Source: Zantedeschia hybrid cultivar (taxonomy: Eukaryota; Streptophyta; Magnoliopsida; Alismatales; Araceae). From it: 64,000 nucleotides of DNA. Each line of letters begins with the position of its first letter. Position 1 is the first letter of the stretch. Below, in pieces: positions 1-11,468 of this stretch. A program made the translations under genes and the position numbers. The DNA lies in assembly GCA_030544215.1 (NCBI GenBank), contig JARZZO010000001.1, positions 68,474,456 to 68,538,455 of the forward strand, written 5' to 3'. Under the pieces are notes generated by a model. The model saw nothing but the letters and a program-made list of their open reading frames with translations. It was not told the DNA's origin and did no database searches.

Positions 1-327
1 CGTTTAGGTCCTTTTCTATTTTTCAAAAAAAAATTGTGTGATTTCTACACTACTTTTTCATGTCAAGGGTATTTTGACCCAGAGTAAAGTTTAGAAAGTC
101 ATTAAGGTTTGTTTTCTCTTCAATTACTCTTGTAAGACATATTTTATTTTTCAGTGAATATTTGTTGTGAATTTTGAGTTATTTTCTGGAGTTCCTCTCT
201 GCGATGGAGAAGACGACCCTGCGACGGGACCAGGTGTGACACCCAAGCCGCAAGTATGACGCCATAGTCCGTTATCTCGCTGTCGGTGTGATGTTGGAGG
301 CCTTTTCAACTACCTTGTTCCGCATCA
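1..327 (+). repeat. Left LTR (partial) of the short LTR element
   Basis: This matches 1936-2283 with scattered substitutions and small indels and ends in CGCATCA just before the PBS. The right copy ends CTACATCG, so its final base is probably mutated from the usual CA terminus. Confidence 0.75.
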
Positions 328-331
328 AATT

Positions 332-343
332 TGGTATCAAAGC
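332..343 (+). other. Primer-binding site, initiator-Met tRNA type
   Basis: TGGTATCAAAGC differs by one base from the common plant LTR-element PBS TGGTATCAGAGC, which is complementary to the 3' end of initiator methionine tRNA. It lies 4 bases after the left LTR. Confidence 0.75.
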
Positions 344-923
344 AAACTTCGATATCTACCATGCCGTTGTTCTGTCCCGTCTTCACCAACATCGCCCCGC
401 TACAACAGCCCACTGACCGCCACCGCCGCTACACCCTTCCTCCTCCTCATCTTTTTTTCCTCTTGGTTGCCCTTTCACCGGAACCATACAAACAAAGGGG
501 GAAAAAAAGGTTATTGTTCATGGCAAACAGTAACCTCAATTACCATTCACAGTGAACAGTACCAGTAATATTGTTCATGTGAATAGTACCACAGTACTGT
601 TCATACCACCCCTCTTATTCTTCTTTCTCTCTCCCAATCTCTATTTTGCTATCCGGAAAAAAAGCACAAAAAAAAGAAGAGGTAGGGGAGGAACCACCTT
701 CCACCGATAGCCCCAGCGGCCGGCGCCGCTGCCAGCAGCTTCACCATCTACATGGTCGTTGCCGCCACCTGAGCAAGACCGGGCCGACGTCGTTTCAGCC
801 ATCGCTGCCATGTGCTACTGCCGCCATGTGCTTCTGCTGCTGCCGCTGCAGCCGGCAGCCTTTGCTGTCGAGCTTCGTACATTGTCTATAGCCATGACTT
901 CCTCAATCTTTTACACTGGAGTT

Positions 924-1046
924 ATGTTGCCCAACAAGGCACGCACCGCCCTTATGTTTAATAGTGGACTGGAGGAGAATTTCATTTCACAGACAATTGT
1001 TGATTTACTCTCCAAGACTAAAGAAATTGTACTAGATGGTGACTGA
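924..1046 (+). pseudogene. Retropepsin-like protease remnant
   Basis: A short in-frame stretch reads ARTALMFNSGLEENFIS, which resembles the active-site strand of retroelement aspartic proteases (usually hydrophobic-D-S/T-G-A-x-x-x-F-I). The catalytic Asp position is Asn (codon 960-962), a change a single G-to-A transition would give. A stop follows at 1044-1046, and weakly protease-like sequence may continue after it. Too little remains to be functional. Nothing else in the 1.4-kb interior is recognisable. Confidence 0.5.
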
Positions 1047-1763
1047 GTATTTGTGAAATTATATGGACCTTTTAATAGTGTTTTTCATGTTGATGGGGCA
1101 TGGTATACCATCCTTCCCAAGTCAGGTCCGTACATCAGTTGGTAGAGATTAGATGGAGGAACGACATGCCACCGTGGATCACGAGAACCAAAGGTGCACC
1201 CTCTAGCCGCCTCACTTGAAAGGAAAGTTCATTTTTCCAATCAAGTACCCTTCAAGTGTGGCAATGTCTCAACCCGAAGATTCAAGCAAGATTACGAAGT
1301 GTGAGGCTGACTCGATGACCTTCACAGTAAATTCATGTTCTTTGGACACCACCAACAGTGCATCATCACTATCTCTACCATTACCTTCTGTGAAGTCAGA
1401 CCTTGATGCCCCCCCTTGCTACATCAGTTGTAGTGGTCCCTCTACCTCTGCCTGACCCACTTGTATGGGATCAATCTACCATGGTTGTGGCCGATCTTCA
1501 TCTGTTGGACGATTCGCTATTCACAGATCCGATGGATAAACAGGTCCAGCCGACCATCCTCACATATAGGAACCTTGCCACTAGACCGTGTTTTTGATCA
1601 AGTGTGTTGCAAATTTCCTGATAATGCAGAACAACACTCTACGCACTTCGATGTAGTTATTAGCTTTAGATTTACAGTGTTGTTCTTACTATTACAGTTA
1701 CTATCACGATCCTCCGACACTACAAAACTCGAGGACGAGTTTTTTTTTTGAATCGGAGGAGCA

Positions 1764-2283
1764 TGATAGGAATTCAAAAGTAGCATACCACTGCATTACA
1801 CATGATGGAGTGCGTCTACCGCCATCGAAGAGTCGTTCTGGCTTCATTGTGACTCGAAAACTCAATAGAGCAAGTCTAATGTGTAGCTTATTATTAAACA
1901 AGTCCGTAGATATTTTGTTTAGCCCATTTAAGACTCATTTAGGTCCTTTTCTATTTTTCAAGAACTTTTTGTGCGTTTTTTATACTATTTTTCATGTCAG
2001 GGATATTTTTGTTCAGAGTAAAATTTAGGGAGTCACTAGGATTTGTTTTCTCTTTAAATACTCTTGTAAGATATATTTTTATTTTTCAAAGAATATTTGC
2101 TGCGAATTTTGAGTTATTTTCTGGAGTTCCTCTCTACGACGGAGAAGACGACCCCTGCAACAAGGTCAGATCTGCCCTGCGACGGGGCCGCATGCGACGC
2201 CCAAGCCACCGGTGTGATGCCGGAGTATGTTATCTCGCTGTCAGTGTAGCCGGAGGCCTTTTCAACTACCTTGTTCTACATCG
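1764..2283 (+). repeat. Right LTR of the short LTR element
   Basis: It starts TGATAGGAATTC directly after the purine-rich tract at 1750-1763 and matches the left LTR from 1936 onward. Length is about 520 bp. The TGAT.GG.AT.C start resembles the solo LTR at 33296 (TGATGGGGATCC), which suggests related families. Confidence 0.7.
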
Positions 2284-2679
2284 TCTATGTTCATGAATAA
2301 ACTCGTTTACATTTTTAATAATTTAAAATATACAATTTTAAACTATTTAAGTTCTGATAAGAAAATTATATACTTTTGTGCATTGGGTTGTAAAAAAGAA
2401 GGTTCCCACCTTCTCCGTTTGCAGCCCGTAGGCACTGCATGTTTCTTTTCCCAGGATAGTCCAATATCGAATACGCTGGGAAAAGAAACGGGTGGCCATT
2501 TACAACAATCCTCATGCTGCTTCTCTCTGTTGAAACAAAAAAAAATTAGAAGAAAAGAGAAGAAGAGGAAAAAAAAATAGTGAAGAGGGAGGGGAGGAGC
2601 CACACCGATGGCTCCCCCCCTCCCCCCCCCCCCCCCCCCTTTTTCCCTTTTTCTCTCTCTTTCTCACTCATTCCTCTTC

Positions 2680-2687
2680 TATAAATA
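2680..2687 (+). promoter_or_regulatory. LTR TATA box (element A)
   Basis: TATAAATA is followed by CCC, as in both LTRs of element B (20951 and 32143). A pyrimidine-rich tract precedes it. It is the likely core promoter of the retroelement. Confidence 0.55.
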
Positions 2688-2897
2688 CCCATAGGGGGGG
2701 GGGGGGTTGCTGCAGAACACAAGAAAGAAAGCCAAGAAGAGAAGAAGAGGGGAAGGCTCTGAAGGATCTTTTTTGAAGCCCTTTTTGCTGAAAAAAAAGA
2801 AGAACAAAGAAGAAGCTTTGTGAAATTTTCTGTACGTGGGAAAAAGGACATAAACAAGGATCCACTTATTTTTTTATCTTGTAATTAATGTACATAT

Positions 2898-3545
2898 GGT
2901 TCATTCATATTGGTTGAATGGCCAAAGCTTCATGTTAATTAATATAGTGGTTCATTCATATTAGTTGAATAGCCAAAGTTTCATGTTAATTAATCTAGTA
3001 GTTCATTCATATTGGTTGAATGGCCTAAATTTCATGTTAATTAATCAAGTGGTTCATTCATATTAGTTGAATGGCTATAATTTTAATTAATTAATTATGT
3101 GGTTCGTTCCTATGGGTGGAATGACCAATGTGTTCATAGTTCTTTCCTATTGGTGGATTGACCATTATGTTTGTGGTTCACTCTTATCGGTAGAATGACC
3201 AATAATCATAGTTCTTGGTTCATTCCTATTGGTGGAGTGTTCATTAACTTTTGTGGTCTTTTCTTATTGGTGGACTGGCCATGAAGTTGTGGTTCACTCT
3301 TATTGATAGAGTGACTAATAATCATGGTTTTTGATTTATTCCTATTGGTAGAATGGCCATTAACTTTTGTGGTTCTTTCTTACTGGTGGATTGACCATTA
3401 TGTTTATGGTTCACTCTTATTAGTAGAATGACCAATAATCACTTTTCTTGGTTCTTTCCTATTGGTAGATTGACTATGAAGTTGTGGTTCACTCTTATTG
3501 GTAGAGTGACCGGATTTTCAATAATTCATTCCTATCCATAGAATG
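2898..3545 (+). repeat. Degenerate tandem repeats inside LTR A
   Basis: GGTTCATTCATATTGGTTGA-type units start at 2898, 2949, 3000, 3051 and 3101, a period close to 51 bp. Shorter and more degenerate units (GGTTC.TTCCTATTGGT.GA..GACCAT) continue to about 3545. The array lies downstream of the TATA box, in the presumed R/U5 or leader region. Positions 3546-4080 are unremarkable LTR sequence. Confidence 0.8.
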
Positions 3546-4326
3546 GTCAAAAGCGATGTAGTTTGATATGTGACAAAGTGAATTTGAATAAAGGTTATAT
3601 ATGGTTGATGCATGTCCAATTTCCTTTATTTGATACATGCTTAATTTCCTTTGTTTAACTGATGAATGTATGAACCAGGTGGGACATGTTTTCAAGATAA
3701 ATGAGCCTTGGTTCCTTTATATTGGTTGAAAAACCATTATAGAATATCCTCAAGTATGTAGTGGCCTTCATGCCCCATTAGTTGAGGATGTCCTTTATGC
3801 TTCTTTATCCTCTTAATGAACTTAAGAATGGGGGGATATGTTGTCCAAAGAGTCCCATATCTTTTAAAAGGACACTTAAATGATATCTTTTAACTATTTC
3901 ATCTTCTTTAAGGGGTCCTAATGAAGATGATGTCCAAAAGACCTATCTTCTTAGCACACTTAAAGACCCTAAGTCCTCATGTCCTTATGGGAAGTAAAAA
4001 TTCCTTAAGTATCCTTTAAGGACCTTTATAGGCTAACTAAATAAAAAACTGTGTTTCATTCTTATTGTCTTAATAGGTCTTAATGGATGATTAATCAAGA
4101 GTTGCCAATCAATGGTTGACATAATTAACACTGACCGAGGTCAATGGAGAGAGGTTAAGCACACAGATCCACACTTGATCCAAAACTTTAGACCTGAGGC
4201 CTAACCCCAAGTTCTCAAAGTCTATATTAAAAAGGAAGAGAGAAGACTATGTTTTCAAAACTCCAAGAATTTTCTTTTTAAAATGCCAAAATTCTTTTTC
4301 AAATTAAAAAACGAAGTCTCACAAGT

Positions 4327-4345
4327 TGGCACGCCCGGTGGGACC
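4327..4345 (+). other. Primer-binding site of element A
   Basis: TGGCACGCCCGGTGGGACC starts 3 bases after the LTR end and starts with TGG, the complement of a tRNA CCA tail. The same 19 bases occur at 22578 after LTR B. It is neither the initiator-Met PBS nor the Asp-type TGGCGCCGTTGCC PBS. I could not assign the tRNA. Confidence 0.7.
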
Positions 4346-4441
4346 TCTCCTTCCCTTCATCTCTCCGACCAATAAAGCCCCTATCGGGAAAAGACTAATG
4401 TTACCATGTTTTGTGTAGGTGAGAGGATATTCAAATTCCAA

Positions 4442-5785
4442 ATGGCCGCCAAAGTCACATGCGGTCTGCTCGTGGTGGCCACCCATGTTCAATATGAGTA
4501 TCTTACTACGCCGACTTGCTTCGACGATTTCCCAACAGTTGTGGGATCCCCTACTTCCTATGGGTGGTTGTTGCACCGGAGCATGCTCGAAAAAAGAAGA
4601 CAACAGAGCACGCTTCCCGTGCCCGGAAGAATTACACCAACGGCAGACCCGACCGCATCTTCGCCGTCAATGCTATCCACTAGGGCTGCAACTCGGGCCA
4701 GGTTAGCCCGGGTTAATATCAACCATAACCCAACCCATGTATAAAGGACCTTAACCCTAACTCGACTCCAACCCAACCCTATCAACCCTAACCTAACCTG
4801 TTGATAAATCCTTCAACCAACCCGACCCATGTAACTCGACCCTCATCAGGTTGGGACGGGTTACAACTCACATTTCTAAATATATTTCATGTGATAATAT
4901 TATCTACCTTAACCACATAATGAAAAAAATGCATAGCAACTTATTTACACGATTTCCTATAGGAACCTCTTCACATGCACATTGTCATTTAAGGTACTAG
5001 GGTTATAAGATAGCTTTTATAGTAATGGGTTCGGGTTGGTCCGGGTTGCCCTACCCCTTAACTCAACCCGACCCGTCTAGCCTCGGGTTGGTGACTGCCA
5101 TAACCCTAACCCAACCCAACCCGTCATTTGTTGGGTCAGTCGGGTTCGTGGGTCGGGTTTACCTGTGCGGGTTCGAGTTAGCCCGCCCAATGTTGCAGCC
5201 CTACCATCCACATTGCACAGGCCTCTTCTTCCAACAGGAGGCAAAAGAAGAGCAATATTGCAAGCCCGTCCAATACGGGAAAGACCATTCTGGTAGGCAA
5301 TCTCCGCGTCCGTTTGGATGGCGGGGAGCCTATAATACCTAAGATACATGACATTCCATCGATTCCTGTCCAGAACCAATTCGGGATACTCTTGAAGGTC
5401 TGCCAAGATAAGATAGCCTTCAAGAAGAAATCAAGAACTCCAAGAGCTCTCAGTCAGTGGGAGCAGAAGATCTAGTCAAGAGCCCCGGGCAAGCCGGAGC
5501 AAAGATATCAAAAGAAAACAAGCATACCCCAAGAGAGGAGGCAATCCTATGGAGGACAGGAACCTTCATCTGAAACAAATGAGTGACCAAAGAAGAAGCC
5601 TGAAGAATTCATCAGGCTAGGGCTATCCTAGCCGGGCAACACCTCAAAAGCTCGAAGAGCCAATGAGGCAAACTACTACTGAAGACTTCCAACCTCGTTC
5701 CCCACGAGGTCAGAAAAGGAAAGAGGCCTAGAAGGCCAAGAAGCAACTACAATCCAACCAACCGAGGACTTCAATCTTCGAAAGA
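4442..5785 (+). pseudogene. Gag N-terminal extension of element A, broken by a MITE
   Basis: From the ATG at 4442 the frame reads MAAKVTCGLLVVATHV, clearly homologous to the start of element B's frame at 22702 (MAARVTYGPLVVATHA). The function of this segment is unknown to me; extra coding sequence upstream of the gag core is known in Tat-lineage elements. A 523-bp MITE with its 8-bp duplication (531 bp added, a multiple of three) splits it at 4681-5203. After the MITE, homology to B resumes, for example the Arg/Lys-rich and GGQP-like parts, and stops appear at about 5340 and later. Confidence 0.65.
4681..5203. mobile_element. hAT-like MITE with AACCCGACCC-type interior
   Basis: Terminal inverted repeats read TAGGGCTGCAAC at the left and GTTGCAGCCCTA at the right, extending imperfectly for about 35 bp. 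The TAGGG..G.AA start is typical of hAT elements. Flanks are CTATCCAC (4673-4680) and CCATCCAC (5204-5211), an 8-bp target duplication with one mismatch, as expected for hAT. The 523-bp interior has no ORF and is dominated by short words of the AACCCGACCC/GGGTTGGGTC kind on both strands. Confidence 0.85.
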
Positions 5786-8603
5786 TTGGAGGCACTTCCC
5801 CTGCAAACTCTAAAAAGAAGAAGGGTCACGCAAGTGACTAAAGAGGGCATTCGAGTATACACTCATTATACCTCAAGTACCAAAAACATGCAAGCCTTAT
5901 TGCCTGAAGACCTAGTTGAAATTGTCAACATAGCTCAACGGGACGGGTTTCTGACATGGCAGGTGGAGCAGGTTCGACAATCGTTGAACCAAAGAAATAT
6001 AGGAGTTAATCAACAACCCCAGAATGGCGGTACTGCTACTGCAGAAGGTGAAGGTGAAGACGAGCAGAATGCCCATGAACCGGGTCGCAGTCAGGAGCAA
6101 GCAACCCAAGCCCAGCCTTAAACTATAGAAGAAATGAGGCTAGAAAATCAACAGTTCAAGACCCTCCTACTAGGTCTTATGCAGAAATTGGAAGAGCAAC
6201 AAAGAACGACGCAGATGAACGGGCCTCCCCCAAGGGCAATTCCTATTCTGACAATGATCAAGCCTCAAGTGTTGGATGTCAACTTCACCCCCAATGAAAC
6301 TTTAGGAAATCAGGGTGAAGAATCAAATTATAATGCCCAGCACTCCAATGCCTCTGCAGAAGATGCCGCGGTGTCTCAGAAACACCTGATTAAACAGATT
6401 GTAGAAGTCAAGATTGCGGAGCAAGGTGATGGGATAAGCACCTTTGACTTGTACAATGTGTCATTCCCGGTACACCATCTATTTAAAAAGCTACCTCCTA
6501 GTCATACGAAGCACCCCAAATTTACAAGATATGATGGGGAAGGGTCTGCCTAGGAACATATCGCCTATTATATGAGCGATTTGGGAGAGCTAACCATAGA
6601 ATAAGCATACCTATTGAGGTTCTTCTCGACCTCTCTGACAAGCACAACATTCCAGTGGTATGCTAAGTTTAAACCCAACTCTATTAGCAACTGGGAGGAA
6701 ATGCAGAGGAATTTCTGGACCACTTCAAGGTGTCAAAGTGGAAGGTGACTATCACTAAGCTAGTGACATTGAAGCAGAGCAAGAATGAGTCTGCCATCGA
6801 TTACATCAAGAAGTGGCGGAACCTCAGCATGAAGTGTGATAACCCCCCAGTACATGAAGATGCAGTGAAGCTCTGCAAAAGGGGTTTGAAAATAGAAATT
6901 AATGAGAAGTTGATTGGAGCGAACATCAGAAACGCAGTTGAACAACATTGTGTCGAAAATAGAAATGTTCTTTGTTGATAATCCGACAGTAATGTTTAAT
7001 AAGGGGAAGGCTCCCAGAGAGCGGACCTTTAATGTAAAAGAAGTTAATACCGTCGATTTTGCCTCGACAGTGGAAAAGGCAGGAGGCAAGCCCAATGCAA
7101 GCGCCTCCACATCCAATGCCAAGGGAAGCGACATGATGTCATTTGTCCCTTAATGAGAAGATAAGGAGACCATACTCGTTCGCCAGGGAATATATTAAGA
7201 AGTTGTTCGACACCTGTATTCGGGAAAACATATTGGTGCTCTCAGAGCCAAAGAGGCCAACAAAAGTCGGGAAGACGGATGAGCCCAATTATTGCTCGTA
7301 TCACCGCATGCTGGGATATGTAGTAGAAGACTGTTATATGTGCAAAGATGAGATCGAGAAGCTCATCCAGGAAAGGGCCATAGAAATAGGAAAGTACCTT
7401 GTGAGTCCACCCCAACTGCACCAGAAGCCAAGACAGGCTTTTGTGTTAAATGTTGTTCACATGAATGAAGACTCATCTTGGGATGACCCAGAGGAAGATA
7501 TGGATTCCTCTCCGGAGCGAGAGGTCGTACCCATTTATACCCCGACAATGCCAACCTATACACCGGCAACATCCCCATCTGAGGATCCCACCAGGGAGAT
7601 GCTAGAAGAGATTCAAGTCAGCTTGGGACAGTTGTTTCGACAACAGGCGGCCCTAACACACAAGGTGGAAGAGCTCTCCAAGCTACTGGCCGAGGTCCTC
7701 GCAGAGAAGAGAGCTCGTCGATCCATTTCGACCGAAGAGTCGAGGGCGGAACATCAATACAGAAAAGGCAAGCAAGTGATTGACCTGAACAAAAAGCCCG
7801 AAGCACAATATAAGTAGCGAAGATTTTCTAGAAGAAAAGGGTGCAATCACTGCAATGGCGAGCCCAAAGATGTTTTGATGGTTGAGGAAAGCCCAAGATG
7901 AAGGCAAGCCACGGGTGAAGAGAAAGGGGGAATAAGAATAAAAAACAACGCATCCCTCAAGAAAGAGTACTCCTTTACGAAAGAAAACACCTGGGAGCTC
8001 TTTAGGTTATGCATGAATCAGAAGGTGATGGCTCTACCCAAGCCGAAGAAGCAAGAAGAAAGGTACGAGAAAGATATACTCCGGTATTGCCCATATCACC
8101 GCTTCGACGGCTACTCAATTGAGCAGTGCATTGTGTTCAAAGATGAAGTGGAGAAGCTAATATGGAGTGGAGAAATAAATATGGGAAAATATTTAGTGTA
8201 TCCCCCGCGGCCTTACAGTCAAAGTGCTGATACTTATACAGTAAATGCGTTGCATGTGAATGTCGGGGGCAATGTGAAGATATCAGTCAAGAGAATGGTC
8301 AAATCTAATCCCGAAGAAGCCTCTCTATATCAGCATAGAGGAGTAGTCCTGAATAGGCCTATCAGTCCTCAGACCAAAGCCACCATAAACACTGTGGCAG
8401 AGGTCCCAAGAGAAATGGAACAACGAAGCCTGGAACGACAACAAAAAGCCATGAAGGAGAAAGAAGCAATGACAAGTTCTTCCAATAGTAACCAGAAAAT
8501 GATATTTGGAGAATATCATATGTTGCCAGGTGCAGTCGTGGAGCAAGCCATCACGGCCACCTTTGACCGCAACCAGCTAGAGAAGCAGTGGACTTCAGTC
8601 TAG
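5786..8603 (+). pseudogene. gag of element A (frameshifted)
   Basis: The structural capsid and nucleocapsid region is spread over several frames. About 6400-6960 encodes the retrotransposon gag core, with LTSTTFQWYAKFKPNSI and YIKKWRNLSMKCDNPPVHED recognisable. A cysteine/histidine motif follows twice: YCSYHRMLGYVVEDCYMCKD (about 7289) and YCPYHRFDGYSIEQCIVFKD (about 8085). Each is followed by GKYLV..PP, so the domain is duplicated, as it also is in element B. These may be unusual zinc-binding nucleocapsid motifs; that is inference. Stops and frameshifts occur at about 6119, 6551, 6601, 6730, 6960, 7140 and 7815, so no intact Gag can be made. The order and spacing match element B residue for residue over long stretches. 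Confidence 0.8.
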
Positions 8604-8612
8604 AAAAAGAAG

Positions 8613-10308
8613 ATGGAGCAGAGTCGTACAATGAAGATAGGGGTGGAGAGGAGGAGAGTCTCTATTCATGCACCTCCGCTGCAGAAAATGTCAACTCAGT
8701 CCTGTCTGATTAAGGATGCGGCCAAAAAGAAGCAGCAGGAAAAGAATAGAAAGAAGAATGAAAGAAGAAAGATAAAAAAGAAAGAAGCTCAGGCTAATTC
8801 TGCAGACATGACAAAGCAAGAAATGACACCCCTACATATACTGCAAAAGATTATTGATGAATTAGAAGACTATGAGCCAGGTCGTCCAGTGAACATAGTG
8901 CCACTAGACGAATACATACCCTGGGAAGAATTGAGAAGAAGTCCCGCCTGAGGAGTTGATTTTTACAGCTCCACCAGTATATGTGGAATACAGGTGAAGA
9001 AGCTTTTCCAAATGATGAAGTTGTTGCCTTCTTGATAGCTTCAACCAGGATGCGGAAGAGGCTCTGGGGCGAGTTGATGTTGAGTTGACTCTAGATAATT
9101 GGGTGAGTCATGTGTCATTCCTTATTGTCGACTCTAATACATCTTTCAAGGAGCTCCTAAGAAGGCCTTGGCTGCACAAAAATTAGGTTGTTCCCTCCAT
9201 CCTACATCAATGCATCAAGTACACTAAAGATGGGGAACAACACTGGATCTTTGTTGATCAGGAGCTGTTCAAAGCTTATGATTGTCATCATGCTGATGCG
9301 TAGTTATATTTTGACAAAGCAATGGACCTGGCAACCGGTGAAGCCCGAGGTAAAGGAAAACAAGTGGTGAACAAGTCCTCTGATAAAGAAGGGGAGATAA
9401 CCATAAATGAAGCCAAAGCTGAGAAGTTCAGATGGAAGCCAAAGGCCCTCGCTAAGTACGAGAAGCCCGTCATTAATTTAGAAGCAAACTTCATCAGTAA
9501 AGGGGTGGAGACAAGTGTCTGCATGACTCCCAACTTAATGAAGCTGGTTTGTCAAAGAGAAGTTCATACAGTGGACGAGCTGAAAACCTTCAATGTGCCC
9601 CACAAAAACAATCGGCGAATTGTCTTCTACAAGGGAGATTTGGTGCCCGGAAATTCTCCAAAGGATGATTTTGGGTTGAAAGTTCCTCAACAGGAAGTTG
9701 AAGAAGAAATCCCAGAATTAGAGGATATACCCCAATACATCAAAAAGATGTGCCAGCATCAAAAAATCCCAGACAAGCAAAGTGCAATCAGAAGCAAATT
9801 CTTCTAAGAGCTATGGTATCCAGCTGAAGGGAGGGGGCAACCTCCCTTCTCCAAGTAAGATCGGAAGGGTTTGGGCTACGGACGACGTCGTAGTCCCTCT
9901 GTCCATTATGCAGTCAATATGGTGAGCCTGTCATCATCTAAAGTAGAGGGACATACCTCAGAAGCAAGACTTGACAGCTCGGGAGAAGAAGAAGAAAAAG
10001 TACTCATTTCTCCAAAGTCCGTGGCAGTTGGCACAAACCCCATTGGCAGACATAAGTCTTTCCTAGATGAATCCTCTCAAGCACTGGAAGACCAGTTTGA
10101 AGCTAATAGTGAAGAAGGAAGGGGTCCCATCCCTCTTCCAGAAGAAAGTACACAAGTGAATCAAGTGGCTTCCGTAGAAGAAGAACCATTGCAGCCAGCC
10201 CCTCTGATGGGGCCTAGTTCTGTGGAAGAAGAGTCAGTGTGGCATGAAGTATATGTTGCCGATACTGATGAAGCAGAAGACTTTGTAGATGTTCAGCCAG
10301 CTTCATGA
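8613..10308 (+). pseudogene. Gag-pol linker and protease remnant of element A
   Basis: 8613-8951 encodes a Lys/Glu-rich linker ending in the PLDEYIPWEEL stretch. Around 9060-9186, in changing frames, is the end of an aspartic protease: a VSFLIVDSNTSFKELL-like strand followed by RRPWLHKN, corresponding to the LLGRPWLH signature at the C-terminal end of plant gypsy proteases. The upstream Asp-Ser/Thr-Gly active site is not recognisable, so the N-terminal half seems lost. 9322-9807 and 9871-10308 are open segments rich in Glu and Lys that form the spacer before RT, as is usual in this lineage. I recognise no domain in them. Confidence 0.6.
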
Positions 10309-10311
10309 TAA

Positions 10312-11468
10312 ATGGAAGACGGCGGACAAGCTATGGTTGATGAATTGAAGGAAATTAACTTAGGTGGATCGGGAGATCCACGTCCAATCTTCCTCAGTGC
10401 ATTGTTAAGCGACAAAAGAAAACATGCATATACAAAATTATTATTTGAATACATGGACTATTTTGCCTGGAACTACAAAGAAATGTCTGGCTTGGATGCC
10501 TCAGTGGCAAAGCATGAGTTATCTATCAAGCATGATGTTAAGCCTGTAAAACATCCCCAAAGGTGGATGCGTCCAGAATTGGTGGTGAAGGTCAATGCAG
10601 AAGTCGACAAGATGCAAGAAGTTGATTTCATCAAAGAATGCATATATCCAGTGTGGCTGGCCAATATTGTGCCAGTGAAGAAGAAGAATGGTCAAGTCTA
10701 AGTCTGCATCGACTTTCGAAACTTGAATAAGACATGCCCCAAAGATGACTTCCCACTACCGATCACAGAAATAATGGTGGATGTCACTACAGGCTTCGAG
10801 GCATTGTCATTCATGGATGGGTCATCGGGTTATAATCAAATCAGGATGGCCGTCAAAGACAAAAAATTTACAGCCTTCAGAATGCCCAAGGGTATATTCA
10901 ATTACAAGTGAATGCCCTTTAGACTCAAGAATACTGGCGCCACCTATCAGAGGGTCATACTAAGATATTTGATGAGATGCTTCATGACCTGGTCGAGTGC
11001 TATGTTGACAACCTGGTCGTGAAATTTGAAAGAAAAGAAGACCATCTGACGGACCTTCGAAAGATGTTCGAGAGGCTTCGGCAGTTTCAATTGAAGATGA
11101 ATCACTTGAAGTGTGCCTCTAATGTGTCCAGTAGCAAATTCCTTGGATTTGTGGTCAAATACCGAGGCATAAAAATCGACTCCGACAAAATCAAAACCAT
11201 TTGGGAGTTGCCTCCTTCTAAGAACCTGATTGAGCTCAAATCTTTGCAAGACAGGCTAACTTATATAAGAAGATTCATCTCCAACCTGTCAGGGAGATGC
11301 CAACCCTTCTCGAAGTTAACAAAGAAGGGGACACCTTTTGTATGGGACGAAGAATGCCAACATGCCCTAGACAAGATCAAAGATTATCTCCTCAAGCCAC
11401 CGGTGTTAGGGGCACCGGTACAAGGCAAGCCCTTAATCTTGTACATTGCAGCCATGGATGCTTCCTGA
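10312..11468 (+). pseudogene. Reverse transcriptase of element A, mutated active site
   Basis: The domain begins after an acidic stretch and shows RWMRPELVVKVNAEVDKM, then VPVKKKNGQV followed by a TAA stop, then VCIDFRNLNKTCPKDDFPLP and DGSSGYNQIRMA. A frameshift and stops lie between 10911 and 10977. The polymerase box reads YVDN at 11001-11012 instead of YVDD; the second Asp codon has become AAC, which one G-to-A transition explains. The thumb and connection follow up to the tether LKPPVLGAPV. Family role: copies the element RNA into DNA in cytoplasmic particles. This copy is inactive on three counts: stops, frameshift and the lost catalytic Asp. Confidence 0.85.

Larger units (their letters stand above)
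1..2283 (+). mobile_element. Non-autonomous LTR retrotransposon, 5' end outside window
   Basis: Positions 1-327 and 1936-2283 are recognisable direct repeats with the same order of words (for example GGAGTTCCTCTCT and GGCCTTTTCAACTACCTTGTT split over both copies). They are followed or preceded by a PBS (332-343) and a purine-rich tract (1750-1763), which is the layout of an LTR element. The internal region is only about 1.4 kb. It holds one short protease-like remnant and no reverse transcriptase, so it depended on other elements. The first about 170 bp of the left LTR lie upstream of the window, so its target duplication cannot be tested. Confidence 0.75.
2389..4323 (+). repeat. 5' LTR of element A
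   Basis: The right end is well fixed, because CTCACA is followed by two bases and then the PBS. A TATA box lies at 2680. The last 250 bp (from about 4080) share long words with the end of element B's LTR, such as TAATTAACACTGAC and GAGGTCA.TGGAGAG, so the two U5 regions are homologous. Homopolymer C and G runs at 2615-2640 and 2694-2706 flank the promoter. Confidence 0.65.

Noticed and set aside
331..891. Frames of 74-95 codons in the short LTR element
   Set aside because: They consist of low-complexity or GC-driven sequence; only the protease-like part at 924-1046 resembles a known protein.
2379..2390. Exact left end and target duplication of element A
   Set aside because: Two TG starts are possible, and without a 3' LTR neither can be confirmed.
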